A stretch of DNA of 64,000 bases from positions 1-64,000 of the forward strand of contig NZ_LGQZ01000028.1 of NCBI RefSeq assembly GCF_003116015.1. Reading direction: 5' to 3'. Shown piece by piece: positions 1-7,944 of this stretch (its first letter is position 1; each line of letters starts with the position of its first letter). The notes under the pieces were generated by a model. The model was not told the DNA's origin and searched no databases. It saw only the letters and a program-made list of their open reading frames with translations. Made by a program: the position numbers and the translations under genes. This DNA comes from Azospirillum sp. TSO22-1 (GTDB taxonomy: Bacteria; Pseudomonadota; Alphaproteobacteria; Azospirillales; Azospirillaceae).

Positions 1-452
1 TCGATCTGGCCAAGGTGCTGGGCGTGGAGACGCCGAAGGTCGCCATCCTCTCGGCGGTCGAGACCATCAACCCGAAGATCGAGACGACGCTGCAGGCCGC
101 CGCGCTGTGCAAGATGGCCGACCGCGGCCAGATCAAGGGCGGCATCCTGGACGGCCCGCTGGCCTTCGACAACGCCATCAGCCTGGAGGCGGCGCGCACC
201 AAGGGCATCACGTCCGAGGTCGCCGGCCAGCCGGACATCCTGCTGGTCCCCGATCTGGAGGCCGGCAACATGCTGGCCAAGCAGCTCTCCTTCCTGGCCA
301 ACGCGGACGCCGCCGGCATCGTGCTCGGCGCCCGGGTTCCGATCATCCTGACCAGCCGCGCCGACAACGTCCGCACCCGTCTGGCGTCCTGCGCCGTGGC
401 CGTGCTGGTGGCCGCGGCGCGCCGCCGCGCCGCCGTGGCCGCGGCTGAGTGA
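1..452 (+). CDS. Phosphate acetyl/butyryltransferase-type enzyme, C-terminal part (gene cut by window edge)
   Basis: The frame is open from base 3 to a TGA at 450-452, so about 149 C-terminal residues are present and the start lies outside the window. The sequence carries the conserved end of the PTA_PTB family: a VAILSAVETINPKI segment, the GILDGPLAFDNAIS stretch and a closing VPIILTSRAD motif. The family moves an acyl group between CoA and phosphate. In alphaproteobacteria this version is often the C-terminal half of a bifunctional enoyl-CoA hydratase/phosphate acetyltransferase, but the N-terminal half cannot be seen here. The acetate kinase gene follows directly, which fits an acyl-CoA to acyl-phosphate to acid plus ATP pathway in the cytoplasm. 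Confidence 0.85.
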   Translation, partial: DLAKVLGVETPKVAILSAVETINPKIETTLQAAALCKMADRGQIKGGILDGPLAFDNAISLEAARTKGITSEVAGQPDILLVPDLEAGNMLAKQLSFLANADAAGIVLGARVPIILTSRADNVRTRLASCAVAVLVAAARRRAAVAAAE

Positions 453-466
453 GCGGGGTGTCGGGC

Positions 467-1660
467 ATGAGCACCGGTAACGCGATCCTGGTCATCAACG
501 CCGGCTCGTCGAGCCTGAAGTTCTCGGTCTTCCGCGAGAAGCCGGGCGGCGACGTGGCGGTGGCGATCAACGGCCAGATCTCCGGCATCGGCACCGAGCC
601 GAAGTTCGAGGCGAAGGACACGTCCAGGCGTGTCCTCGCCGACAAGGCCTGGGGGGCGGGGGAGAAGAGCGACCGCACGGCGCTGCTCTCCTACCTGCTC
701 GACTGGGTGGAGGAGCATCTGGAGGGGGCGAAGCTGATCGCCGCCGGACACCGCGTCGTGCACGGCGGGTCGAAGTACTCGCACCCCGTGCTGCTGACGC
801 CGGAGGTGCTGGCGGAGCTCGACGCGCTGATCCCGCTGGCGCCGCTGCACCAGCCGCACAACCTCGCCGCCATCCGCGCGCTGGCCGAGGCGCATCCGGA
901 GCTGCCGCAGGTGGCGTGTTTCGACACCGCCTTCCACCGCGGCCAGCCCTGGCAGTCGCAGACCTTCGCGCTGCCGCGGGCGATGACCGAGGAGGGTGTG
1001 CGCCGCTACGGCTTCCACGGCCTCAGCTACGAGTACATCGCCCGCCGCCTGCCCGAGGTGGCGCCGGAGCTGGCGGACGCGCACGTCGTCGTCTGCCACC
1101 TGGGCAGCGGCGCCAGCATGTGCGCCATCAAGGCCGGCAAGAGCATCGACAGCACCATGGGCTTCACCGCGGTGGACGGCCTGCCCATGGGCACGCGCAC
1201 CGGCCGGCTGGACCCGGGCGTGCTGATCTACCTGATGCGCGCCAAGGGCATGGGCGCGGATGAGCTGGAGAAGCTGCTCTACAACAAGTCGGGCCTGCTC
1301 GGCGTGTCGGGCGTCTCCAACGACATGCGGGTGCTGCTGGAGTCGGCCGAGCCGCACGCCGCCGAGGCGGTCGAGCTGTTCTGCCACAGCGTCGCCAAGG
1401 AGACCGGTGCCTTGGCCGCCTCCATGGGCGGGCTGGACGCCATCGTCTTCACCGCCGGCATCGGCGAGCGCTCGGCCCCGGTGCGGGCGCGGGTGGCGAA
1501 GAAGCTGGCGTGGCTCGGTGTCCACCTGGATCCCGACGCCAACGACGCCAACGAGGCGAAGATCAGCGCGCCGGACAGCCGCATCCCCGTCTGGGTCATC
1601 CCCACCGACGAGGAGCGCATGATCGCCCAGCACACCGTCGAGGTCATGGAACAGCGTTGA
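467..1660 (+). CDS. ackA: Acetate kinase (acetate/propionate kinase family)
   Basis: Acetate kinase interconverts acetyl-phosphate plus ADP with acetate plus ATP in the cytosol. The protein (397 aa from this start) has the ASKHA-fold N-terminal signature INAGSSSLKFSVF, the GHRVVHGG motif, the GFHGLSYEYI motif, the phosphate-binding CHLGSGASMCAI segment and the late TAGIGER motif, and is of normal family length. The chosen ATG lies 14 bases after the upstream acyltransferase stop. A GTG at 449 that overlaps that stop would add six residues but has no ribosome-binding site. The gene forms an operon with the upstream phosphate acyltransferase and ends in a strong hairpin terminator. Confidence 0.95.
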   Translation: MSTGNAILVINAGSSSLKFSVFREKPGGDVAVAINGQISGIGTEPKFEAKDTSRRVLADKAWGAGEKSDRTALLSYLLDWVEEHLEGAKLIAAGHRVVHGGSKYSHPVLLTPEVLAELDALIPLAPLHQPHNLAAIRALAEAHPELPQVACFDTAFHRGQPWQSQTFALPRAMTEEGVRRYGFHGLSYEYIARRLPEVAPELADAHVVVCHLGSGASMCAIKAGKSIDSTMGFTAVDGLPMGTRTGRLDPGVLIYLMRAKGMGADELEKLLYNKSGLLGVSGVSNDMRVLLESAEPHAAEAVELFCHSVAKETGALAASMGGLDAIVFTAGIGERSAPVRARVAKKLAWLGVHLDPDANDANEAKISAPDSRIPVWVIPTDEERMIAQHTVEVMEQR

Positions 1661-1680
1661 ATCGCGTTCCCGGAATGACG

Positions 1681-1716
1681 AAAGCCCTCCCCGGATCGGG
1701 GAGGGCTTTTCGTTTT
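1681..1716. terminator. Bidirectional rho-independent terminator after ackA
   Basis: A near-perfect stem (1684-1692 with 1699-1707, GC-rich, short loop) is flanked by AAA on the left and TTTT on the right. It sits between the convergent ends of ackA and the minus-strand PilZ-like gene, so it can stop transcription from both sides. Confidence 0.85.
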
Positions 1717-1722
1717 CGGCGC

Positions 1723-2079
1723 CTACAGCCCCTTCCAGGCCTTCAGGTAGTCGATCAGCTTGCGTTCGTAGAAGGGCTGCGGCTGCGCGAAACGGGCGAC
1801 GAGGCCGGCGGTGCCGTCCATCTTCACCACGATGCCGCGGCAGGCGAACTCGACCTTCTCGTCGCCCGACTGGAAAGCAATGCGGAAGTCGAACTGCTGC
1901 TTGGCGATCAGGTCGCCGTCGTAGGGGCGGATGCGGAACGAGCCCATGGCGAACTCCGCCGGCTCGTATTCGTTGCGGTCGATCAGGATGTGCGGCGGTC
2001 CGGACGGGCGCTGCTTCGATCCCGCTCCGGAGCCCTGCGGGGATTTGTCCTTGCCGGTCAACTTCGACAGCCACGACAT
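1723..2079 (-). CDS. Small PilZ-like protein
   Basis: This is a 118-residue soluble protein with a charged, low-complexity first 30 residues and then a run of alternating beta-strand segments (about residues 42-105). The strand pattern and the GIVVKMDGTAGLVARF segment resemble the second half of a PilZ beta-barrel, the usual c-di-GMP receptor fold. The canonical RxxxR binding motif is not evident, so c-di-GMP binding is doubtful. It stands alone, convergent with ackA, and its promoter would lie in the AT-richer stretch after 2080. The fold assignment is inference from strand pattern; a plain hypothetical protein is the alternative. Confidence 0.7.
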   Translation of the reverse strand: MSWLSKLTGKDKSPQGSGAGSKQRPSGPPHILIDRNEYEPAEFAMGSFRIRPYDGDLIAKQQFDFRIAFQSGDEKVEFACRGIVVKMDGTAGLVARFAQPQPFYERKLIDYLKAWKGL

Positions 2080-2487
2080 GACGGTGAGCGCCTTATACAG
2101 TCCGGCAAAATGCCGTTAACCGAAACGTTTCGACGCAGTTTGAGTCATATTTCGTTGAACAAAGGTTAAGGCCCTCGCTGCGCCGCACGAGGTCATGGGA
2201 ATTTCGTGCCAAGCGCACCCGCCGATGGCAATAGTGGGCGGTTATGTCGCATGTCGGTAAGGCATGCCTACCATGTTGTCCTATTCGTGACCGAATACTC
2301 GTGCGTGTTCTTGAAACACGTTAGTCTTCGCAGCAGTGATCCTCCCCCTCTCCGGCGATTTCATCTTCTCAACGTCTTTGTGCGTTCGCAATAAGTTTTT
2401 GTGCGAGTGCGAAGATCGCGGCGCGCCAGATCTTGCATTATGCAATCTCGTCAGGCCCTTACACCGCAAGAACAGAGGAGAGCAGCC
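2080..2487. other. 408-bp intergenic region, divergent promoters expected
   Basis: This is one of the AT-richest parts of the first 10 kb and separates two divergently transcribed genes, so it should hold both promoters. No clear coding sequence is seen; short frames through it use codons unlike the neighbours. The only distinct sub-structure is a 13-bp dyad at 2433-2445. Confidence 0.5.
2433..2445. promoter_or_regulatory. Candidate operator dyad upstream of CBS-domain gene
   Basis: TTGCATTATGCAA is a perfect 6-bp inverted repeat around a central T. It lies 43 bases before the start codon of the CBS-domain gene, where it would overlap the promoter or early leader. The binding protein is unknown. 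Confidence 0.35.
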
Positions 2488-2925
2488 ATGATGCACCGCA
2501 ATGTCGGCGACCTGGTCAGCAACCGCCGCGTGGTCTCTCTGCCCGCGGAAGCGTCGGTTCGCGATGCGGCGGCCCAGATGAAGTCGGCGCACGTCGCCTC
2601 GGTGGTCGTCACCGAGTCCGGCGACGAGCACCTGGAAGGCATCTTCACCGAGCGCGACCTGACCGAACGCGTGGTCGCCGACGGGCTCGATCCCGAGAAG
2701 ACCCGGCTGTCCGACGTGATGACCCCGTGCCCGATCACCGTGGGGCTCGAGACCAGCGTGCGCGACGCGTTGCGCCAGATGTCCAACAACAGCCTGCGCC
2801 ACCTGCCGATCGTCGAGGACGGCAAGGTGGTCGGCGTCATCTCGATGCGCGACTTCATGGGCAACGAGCTCGCCCTTCTCGACCGCGAGAAGGAACTCAT
2901 GGAGAGCCTGACCGAGGTCCTGTGA
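2488..2925 (+). CDS. CBS-pair (Bateman module) protein
   Basis: The 145-residue protein consists of two CBS motifs, about residues 8-66 and 75-135, with the typical GIFTERDL and GVISMRDF ends. Such stand-alone Bateman modules bind adenosyl nucleotides and act as energy or redox sensors; the partner of this one is unknown. The start is the first of two adjacent ATG codons, preceded by a good GAGGAGAG ribosome-binding site at 2475-2482. A longer reading frame upstream has no such site and an arginine-rich, non-conserved N-terminus. The protein has no membrane segment and is single-copy in the window. Confidence 0.9.
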   Translation: MMHRNVGDLVSNRRVVSLPAEASVRDAAAQMKSAHVASVVVTESGDEHLEGIFTERDLTERVVADGLDPEKTRLSDVMTPCPITVGLETSVRDALRQMSNNSLRHLPIVEDGKVVGVISMRDFMGNELALLDREKELMESLTEVL

Positions 2926-3005
2926 CCTTCTGACGGCTCCCCCGCGCAGCCGCCGCCCCGTCCCGGACAGGGGGCCGGGCGGGGGTGCGCATCCGTGCGC
3001 GGGGA

Positions 3006-3446
3006 TCAGCGCATCAGCACCGCGCGGCGGCGTGTTTCGGCCTCGTCGGCGGTGACGATCTCGGTGCCGATCGGCCACAGCGCCAGCCCGGCCAGCTTCA
3101 GGTGCGCCCAGGCGAACGGAATGCCGATGATGGTCAGCGCCAGGCCGACCGCGGTGATCAGGTGGCCGAGCGCCAGCCACCAGCCGGCGAACACGAACCA
3201 GAGGATGTTGCCCAGCGTGCCAAGCAGCCCGGTGCCGATGTCCTCGCGCCCGTAGGCGTCGCGGCGCACCGCCGTCTGGCCGAAGGGCAGCAGCGCGTAC
3301 CACGCCATGGTCAGCGCCGCGCGCGCCCAGGGAATGCCGATGATGGTGATGACCATGATCACCGCCGCCAGCAGCCAGGCGGCGGCCATCCACAGGCCGC
3401 CGAACACGACCCAGAGGATGTTGAGGACGAGGCTGACGACGGGCAT
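3006..3446 (-). CDS. YccF-family inner-membrane protein
   Basis: The 146-residue protein carries two copies of the YccF motif, each a hydrophobic NILW(F/V)VF-G-WW/LW segment followed by a second helix ending TIIGIP(W/F)A, at about residues 8-45 and 75-112. This gives roughly four membrane segments with a short soluble tail. The family is widespread and its function is not established. It is a single gene with a GGAGAT ribosome-binding site just upstream of the ATG, and lies between the CBS gene and a response regulator, all apparently independent units. Confidence 0.88.
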   Translation of the reverse strand: MPVVSLVLNILWVVFGGLWMAAAWLLAAVIMVITIIGIPWARAALTMAWYALLPFGQTAVRRDAYGREDIGTGLLGTLGNILWFVFAGWWLALGHLITAVGLALTIIGIPFAWAHLKLAGLALWPIGTEIVTADEAETRRRAVLMR

Positions 3447-3507
3447 GGGCGGATCTCCTTCCGCCCCTATGTGGGGTTGAGCGCGGTGCGCTCAAGAGCG
3501 CGGGACG

Positions 3508-4152
3508 CTACATCCCCTGCGCGGTCAGCGCCGCCTGGGTGCGGTTGCGCACGCCGAGCAGGCGGAGGATCGCCGTGACGTGCACCTTCACCGTGCCCTC
3601 GGTCAGGCCCAGCTCGTGGGCGATCTGCTTGTTCGACTTGCCCTCGCGCAGGCGCTCCAGCACCTCGCGCTGGCGCGGGGTCAGCTGCTCGCCGCCGCCG
3701 GGGCCGACGTTGGTCAGCGTGTCGTCGGCCAGGATGTCCGGGTTGGTCACCAGATCGCCGCGGATCGCCTCCGCCGGCACGTAGATGCCGCCGGCCAGCA
3801 CCAGCTGCAGGGCGCCCAGCAGCACCTTGGCGCTGGAGGATTTCGGGATGTAGCCGGCCGCGCCGTTCTCCAGCGCCGACATCAGGTCGGCGCGCCGCTC
3901 CGACCCCGAGACCACCACCAGCAGCGCCCGCGGCAGCCGCGCGTGGATGGCCCCCAATTCGTTGAACCCGGTCCAGCCGGGCATGCCCAGGTCGAGCAGG
4001 ATCAGTTCGAACTCCGTGCCGCCGTCGGTGAGCGCCCGCACCTCGTCAAAAGTACTGGCTTCGAAGAAGGTCATTTCCTCCTTGAACTGCGACAGGAGCC
4101 GTCGCAGTCCGTCCCGGAAAAGGAGGTGATCGTCGGCGATCAGCACGTTCAT
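3508..4152 (-). CDS. NarL/FixJ-type response regulator
   Basis: A 214-residue DNA-binding response regulator. The receiver domain (1-120) has the acidic pair D7-D8, phospho-acceptor D54 in the LILLDLGMPG segment and the conserved K104. A LuxR-type helix-turn-helix follows at about residues 150-210 (LTPRQREVLERLREGKSNKQIA). All phosphorylation residues are intact, so it should respond to a histidine kinase, but none is encoded in this window. It may therefore be an orphan regulator whose kinase is elsewhere. A second, more degenerate regulator of the same class lies just upstream on the same strand. Confidence 0.92.
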   Translation of the reverse strand: MNVLIADDHLLFRDGLRRLLSQFKEEMTFFEASTFDEVRALTDGGTEFELILLDLGMPGWTGFNELGAIHARLPRALLVVVSGSERRADLMSALENGAAGYIPKSSSAKVLLGALQLVLAGGIYVPAEAIRGDLVTNPDILADDTLTNVGPGGGEQLTPRQREVLERLREGKSNKQIAHELGLTEGTVKVHVTAILRLLGVRNRTQAALTAQGM

Positions 4153-4331
4153 AGAGTGGCCCTTTGCCGGTTCCGGGCGGAGGATTGTTGCACCTTAGTG
4201 GCAGGCGCTTGAGCGAAAGCACTTGTCAATTAATGCTTGGGGAGAGTTCGGGTAAAGTGCGCTTTTGGTGCTACGACGGGGCACCTAGCCGAAAAGTTGG
4301 GGCCGAAAGGCCGGGGTCAAGACGCCGGGGT

Positions 4332-4369
4332 GAAAAGGAGCGGCCGGCCGCGGGGCTGCGGCCGGCCCG
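4332..4369 (-). terminator. Rho-independent terminator downstream of second response regulator
   Basis: A 10-bp GC-only stem (about 4342-4351 with 4358-4367) is followed on the minus strand by CTCCTTTT. It lies about 35 bases after the stop codon of the response regulator at 4404-5090 and separates it from the next regulator. Confidence 0.6.
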
Positions 4370-4403
4370 AGTGGGGGATCCGGTATCAAGGCGGGCGCCG
4401 GCC

Positions 4404-5090
4404 TCAGACCATGCCGGCGCCGACCGTCGCGTCCGCCGCCTGGTCGCCGATGCCGTTGTTGAGCGCCCAGATGGCGGCCTGCGTGCGGTTGGAGGCGTTG
4501 ATCTTGCGCAGCAGGCTCTTGAGGTGGACCTTCACCGTGGCCTCGGTGATCTTCAGGTGGTTGGCGATCATCTTGTTGGAGTTGCCGTTCAGCAGGCAGC
4601 GCAGGATCTGCACCTCGCGCTGCGACAGGCCCTTGCGGCGCGCCGGCACCTCGGCGCCGACCTCCTCGGCCCGGCCGGAGACCAGCAGCTCGGCCAGATG
4701 GGTGGGGAACACCTTCTCGCCCATCATCACCAGGCGCAGCGACTGCATCAGCGCCTCGCACGCGATGTCCTTCATCAGGTAGCCGTCGGCGCCGGCGCCC
4801 AGCGCGCCCGACAGGCGGCGGGTGCACAGCTCGCTGGTCAGGATGACGACGCGGATCTGCGGATACTGGGTGCGCAGCCGTCGCATCGCCTCCACCTCGT
4901 CCTCGGCGCCGCTGACGAGGTCGATCAGGATCATCTCCGGATGGGACGCCGCCGCCTCGACCGTGGGCACGCCCTCGCGCAGGCTGCCGGCCTCGCCGAT
5001 GACCTTGAACGGCGAATCCTCGAACAGCCGTTTCATGCCTTCGCGAAAGAGCTTGTTCGCATCGATCAGGTAAACGTTCACGGAATCCAT
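4404..5090 (-). CDS. LuxR-type response regulator with altered acidic pocket
   Basis: A 228-residue protein with a receiver-like domain (1-120) and a LuxR helix-turn-helix (about 145-205, LSQREVQILRCLLNGNSNKMIA). The presumed phospho-acceptor D57 (MILIDLV), T85 and K107 are present. The N-terminal acidic pair that normally holds magnesium reads D10-A11 instead of DD, so phosphorylation may be weak or absent. The start was set at the ATG at 5090 because the protein then begins directly with the first receiver strand; an upstream in-frame start would add 28 non-conserved residues. No kinase is nearby. Confidence 0.88.
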   Translation of the reverse strand: MDSVNVYLIDANKLFREGMKRLFEDSPFKVIGEAGSLREGVPTVEAAASHPEMILIDLVSGAEDEVEAMRRLRTQYPQIRVVILTSELCTRRLSGALGAGADGYLMKDIACEALMQSLRLVMMGEKVFPTHLAELLVSGRAEEVGAEVPARRKGLSQREVQILRCLLNGNSNKMIANHLKITEATVKVHLKSLLRKINASNRTQAAIWALNNGIGDQAADATVGAGMV

Positions 5091-5565
5091 CGTCGTCTGC
5101 CCGCCCTTGGCTGTGTTCACGTCGGTGGCGTGTTCCGACTTATCGGGACATGCCGCTTCGGGGGAGGACCGCAACCGCCTTCCGGCGCCGGGTGTGCCAC
5201 GTTTCGTCGAGACGATACCCCAGATTCGCAGGACAGAAAATTTCTCGAAAGTACCAGCCGCGGCATGAAATCGGCATATGCCCTATGATGGGTTAAGACA
5301 AATCGTGGGTCCTATCGCCTCGTCCTTGGGTAGGCGGAGTAAACAAGGACGCGGCGGCGGTGTTGTTCGGCGGCTTTTACCGGCGTCTCGGCGATCAATG
5401 CCTGCGTCATCTGCAGCATGTCTTAAGAACCGTGCCATCATACCCTATGCACAGGAAGATGGTGCCGGCCGGACGGGCGCCCAGGGGCGTATGACCGAGG
5501 GCCGAGCGGCCCGCCTCGCCCGGGGGCTTCGTCGGGCGTGCGCGGGCGTGCTATAGGATGGCGCC
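5091..5565. other. 475-bp divergent intergenic region
   Basis: The region separates the minus-strand response regulator from the plus-strand helicase gene and should carry both promoters. It is less GC-rich around 5220-5300 and 5430-5460. No convincing gene, RNA or strong repeat is seen; a frame at 5278-5556 has no good ribosome-binding site and no recognisable sequence. Confidence 0.45.
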
Positions 5566-7872
5566 ATGACCGATGCCTTCGACGACGATCCCCTGAGCCA
5601 GCTCGGCTCCCATGGTGCGCCCATCGCCCCGGCCCCGCGTTTCGCCTACCTGGACGGCCTCAACCCGGTCCAGCGCGAGGCGGTGGAGGCGCTGGACGGC
5701 CCCGTCCTGGTGCTGGCCGGCGCCGGCACCGGCAAGACGCGGGTGCTGACGACGCGTCTGGCGCACCTGCTGATGACGCGGCGCGCCATGCCGTTCCAGA
5801 TCCTCGCCGTCACCTTCACCAACAAGGCGGCGCGCGAGATGCGCGAGCGCGTCGCGGCGTTGGTCGGCATGGAGCCGGAGGGCTGGTGGCTCGGCACCTT
5901 CCACGCGCTGGCCGCGCGCATCCTGCGCCGCCACGCCGAGCTGGTCGGGCTGAAGTCCAACTTCACCATCCTCGACACCGACGACCAGATCCGCCTGGTC
6001 AAGCAGCTGCTGGAGGCGGAGGGCGTCGACTCCAAGAAGTGGCCGGCGCGGCAGGTGCTCGGCGCCATCGAGCGCTGGAAGGACCGCGGCCTGACGCCGG
6101 ACAAGCTGACCGAGGCCGACGGCGGCGACGTGGCCGGCGGCCGGCTGGTGGCATTGTACCGCCAGTACCAGGACCGCCTGCGCACGCTGAACGCCTGCGA
6201 CTTCGGCGACCTGCTGCTGCACACGCTGGTGATCTTCCAGACCCACGCCGACGTCCTGGCCGAGTATCACCGCAAGTTCCGCTACATCCTGGTGGACGAG
6301 TACCAGGACACCAACGTGGCGCAGTACCTGTGGCTGCGCATCCTCTCCCAGGCGCACAAGAACATCTGCTGCGTCGGCGACGAGGATCAGTCGATCTACG
6401 CGTGGCGCGGCGCCGAGATCGGCAACATCCTGCGCTTCGAGACCGACTTCCCCGGTGCTAAAATCATCAAGCTGGAGCAGAACTACCGCTCGACCGGGCA
6501 CATCCTGGCGGCGGCGTCCGGCGTGATCGCCCACAACAAGGGCCGCCTGGGCAAGACGCTGTGGACCCAGGCCGAGGGCGGCGACCGCGTCCGCGTCCGC
6601 GGCGTCTGGGACGGCGAGGAGGAGGCGCGTTGGATCGGCGAGGAGGTGGAATCGCTGCAGCGCCTTGGCGTCTCGCTGGGCCACATGGCGGTGCTGGTGC
6701 GCGCCGGCTTCCAGACCCGCGAGTTCGAGGAGCGCTTCATCACGCTCGGCCTGCCCTACAAGGTGATCGGCGGCCCGCGCTTTTACGAGCGGCAGGAGAT
6801 CCGCGACGCGCTGGCCTACCTGCGCGTGGTGAACTCGCCCGACGACGACCTCGCCTTCGAGCGCATCGTCAACGTGCCGAAGCGCGGCATCGGCCCGGCG
6901 GCGCTGCAATGCCTGTACACCGCGGCGCGCGGGCAGGGCGTCCCGCTGGCCGAGGCCGGCTGGGCGCTGACCGAGACCGACGAGCTGAAGCCCAAGGTGC
7001 GCGGCACGGTGCGCACCCTCCTGCAGGACTTCTTCCGCTGGCGCGGCCTCGCGCAGACCATGCCGCACACCGACTTGGCGCGCATGGTGCTGGACGAGTC
7101 CGGCTACACCCGCATGTGGCAGGAGGACAAGTCGCCCGAGGCGCCGGGCCGGCTGGAAAACCTCAAGGAACTGATCACCGCCATGGCGGAGTTCGAGAAC
7201 CTCGGCGGCTTCCTCGAGCACGTCGCCCTGGTGATGGAGAACGCCGAGGCCGCCGGGACCGAGCAGATCACCCTGATGACCCTGCACGGCGCCAAGGGAC
7301 TGGAGTTCGACGTCGTCTTCCTGCCCGGCTGGGAGGAGGGCGTGTTCCCCAACCAGCGCGCGCTGGACGAGACCGGCATCGCCGGCCTGGAGGAGGAGCG
7401 CCGCCTCGCCTACGTCGGCCTGACGCGGGCGCGCAAGCGGGCCTACGTGACGCACGCCGCCAACCGCCGCCTGTACGGCAACTGGGTCAGCGCCATCCCC
7501 TCGCGCTTCGTGGACGAGCTGCCGCCGGAGAACGTCGAGGCGGAGGCGGCCAGCGGCCTCTACGCCGGCTCCGGCGCGGCCGGGTTCGGCGGCGGGTTCC
7601 GGGATTCCGGGGCGGGCGGCTTCAGCTTCAAGGCCCCGCAGCGCCAGCCGCCGGCGCCGCGCGGCGTGACGCTGGAGGGCACCGCCTACCACGTCGAGGC
7701 GCGCCCCCGGCCGTCCTCGCCCTACGGCGAGGGGGAGCGGGTGTTCCACCAGAAGTTCGGCTACGGCACCGTGGTGGCGGTCGAGCAGGACAAGCTGGAG
7801 ATCGCCTTTGACGAGGCCGGCACCAAGAAGGTGATGGACGCCTTCGTGGTGCCCGCGGACAAGGCGGGGTGA
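5566..7872 (+). CDS. uvrD: UvrD/PcrA-type superfamily 1 DNA helicase
   Basis: A 768-residue ATP-dependent 3'-5' DNA helicase of the UvrD/Rep/PcrA group, acting in nucleotide-excision and mismatch repair and in removing proteins from DNA. The Walker A AGAGTGKT is at residues 51-58, TFTNKAA (motif Ia) follows, LVDEYQDTN (motif II) is near residue 243, the GDEDQSIYAWRGA motif III follows it, and TLMTLHGAKGLEF (motif V) and VGLTRAR (motif VI) lie in the second half. The C-terminal Gly-rich linker and Tudor-like tail (about 700-768, FHQKFGYGTVV) are typical of PcrA/UvrD. The start ATG matches the family N-terminus and follows an AGGATGG site. Confidence 0.94.
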   Translation: MTDAFDDDPLSQLGSHGAPIAPAPRFAYLDGLNPVQREAVEALDGPVLVLAGAGTGKTRVLTTRLAHLLMTRRAMPFQILAVTFTNKAAREMRERVAALVGMEPEGWWLGTFHALAARILRRHAELVGLKSNFTILDTDDQIRLVKQLLEAEGVDSKKWPARQVLGAIERWKDRGLTPDKLTEADGGDVAGGRLVALYRQYQDRLRTLNACDFGDLLLHTLVIFQTHADVLAEYHRKFRYILVDEYQDTNVAQYLWLRILSQAHKNICCVGDEDQSIYAWRGAEIGNILRFETDFPGAKIIKLEQNYRSTGHILAAASGVIAHNKGRLGKTLWTQAEGGDRVRVRGVWDGEEEARWIGEEVESLQRLGVSLGHMAVLVRAGFQTREFEERFITLGLPYKVIGGPRFYERQEIRDALAYLRVVNSPDDDLAFERIVNVPKRGIGPAALQCLYTAARGQGVPLAEAGWALTETDELKPKVRGTVRTLLQDFFRWRGLAQTMPHTDLARMVLDESGYTRMWQEDKSPEAPGRLENLKELITAMAEFENLGGFLEHVALVMENAEAAGTEQITLMTLHGAKGLEFDVVFLPGWEEGVFPNQRALDETGIAGLEEERRLAYVGLTRARKRAYVTHAANRRLYGNWVSAIPSRFVDELPPENVEAEAASGLYAGSGAAGFGGGFRDSGAGGFSFKAPQRQPPAPRGVTLEGTAYHVEARPRPSSPYGEGERVFHQKFGYGTVVAVEQDKLEIAFDEAGTKKVMDAFVVPADKAG

Positions 7873-7944
7873 GGACCGAATCCCATTGATCCCTGCACCG
7901 CTTCGGGCTCAGGATCGGTGGAGATTTCGGAGGTTTGTGAACCC

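Noticed and set aside
2281..3495. A 404-codon minus-strand frame across the CBS and YccF genes
   Set aside because: It is in the wrong frame of YccF and antisense to the CBS gene, and is Arg/His/Gly-rich without motifs.
4204..4230. Sigma-54 promoter resembling TGGCA-N5-TTGAG near 4218
   Set aside because: The essential GG-N10-GC spacing is not met.
5278..5556. A 92-codon frame upstream of uvrD
   Set aside because: No ribosome-binding site, no recognisable sequence, codon use unlike neighbours, and it covers the expected promoter region.
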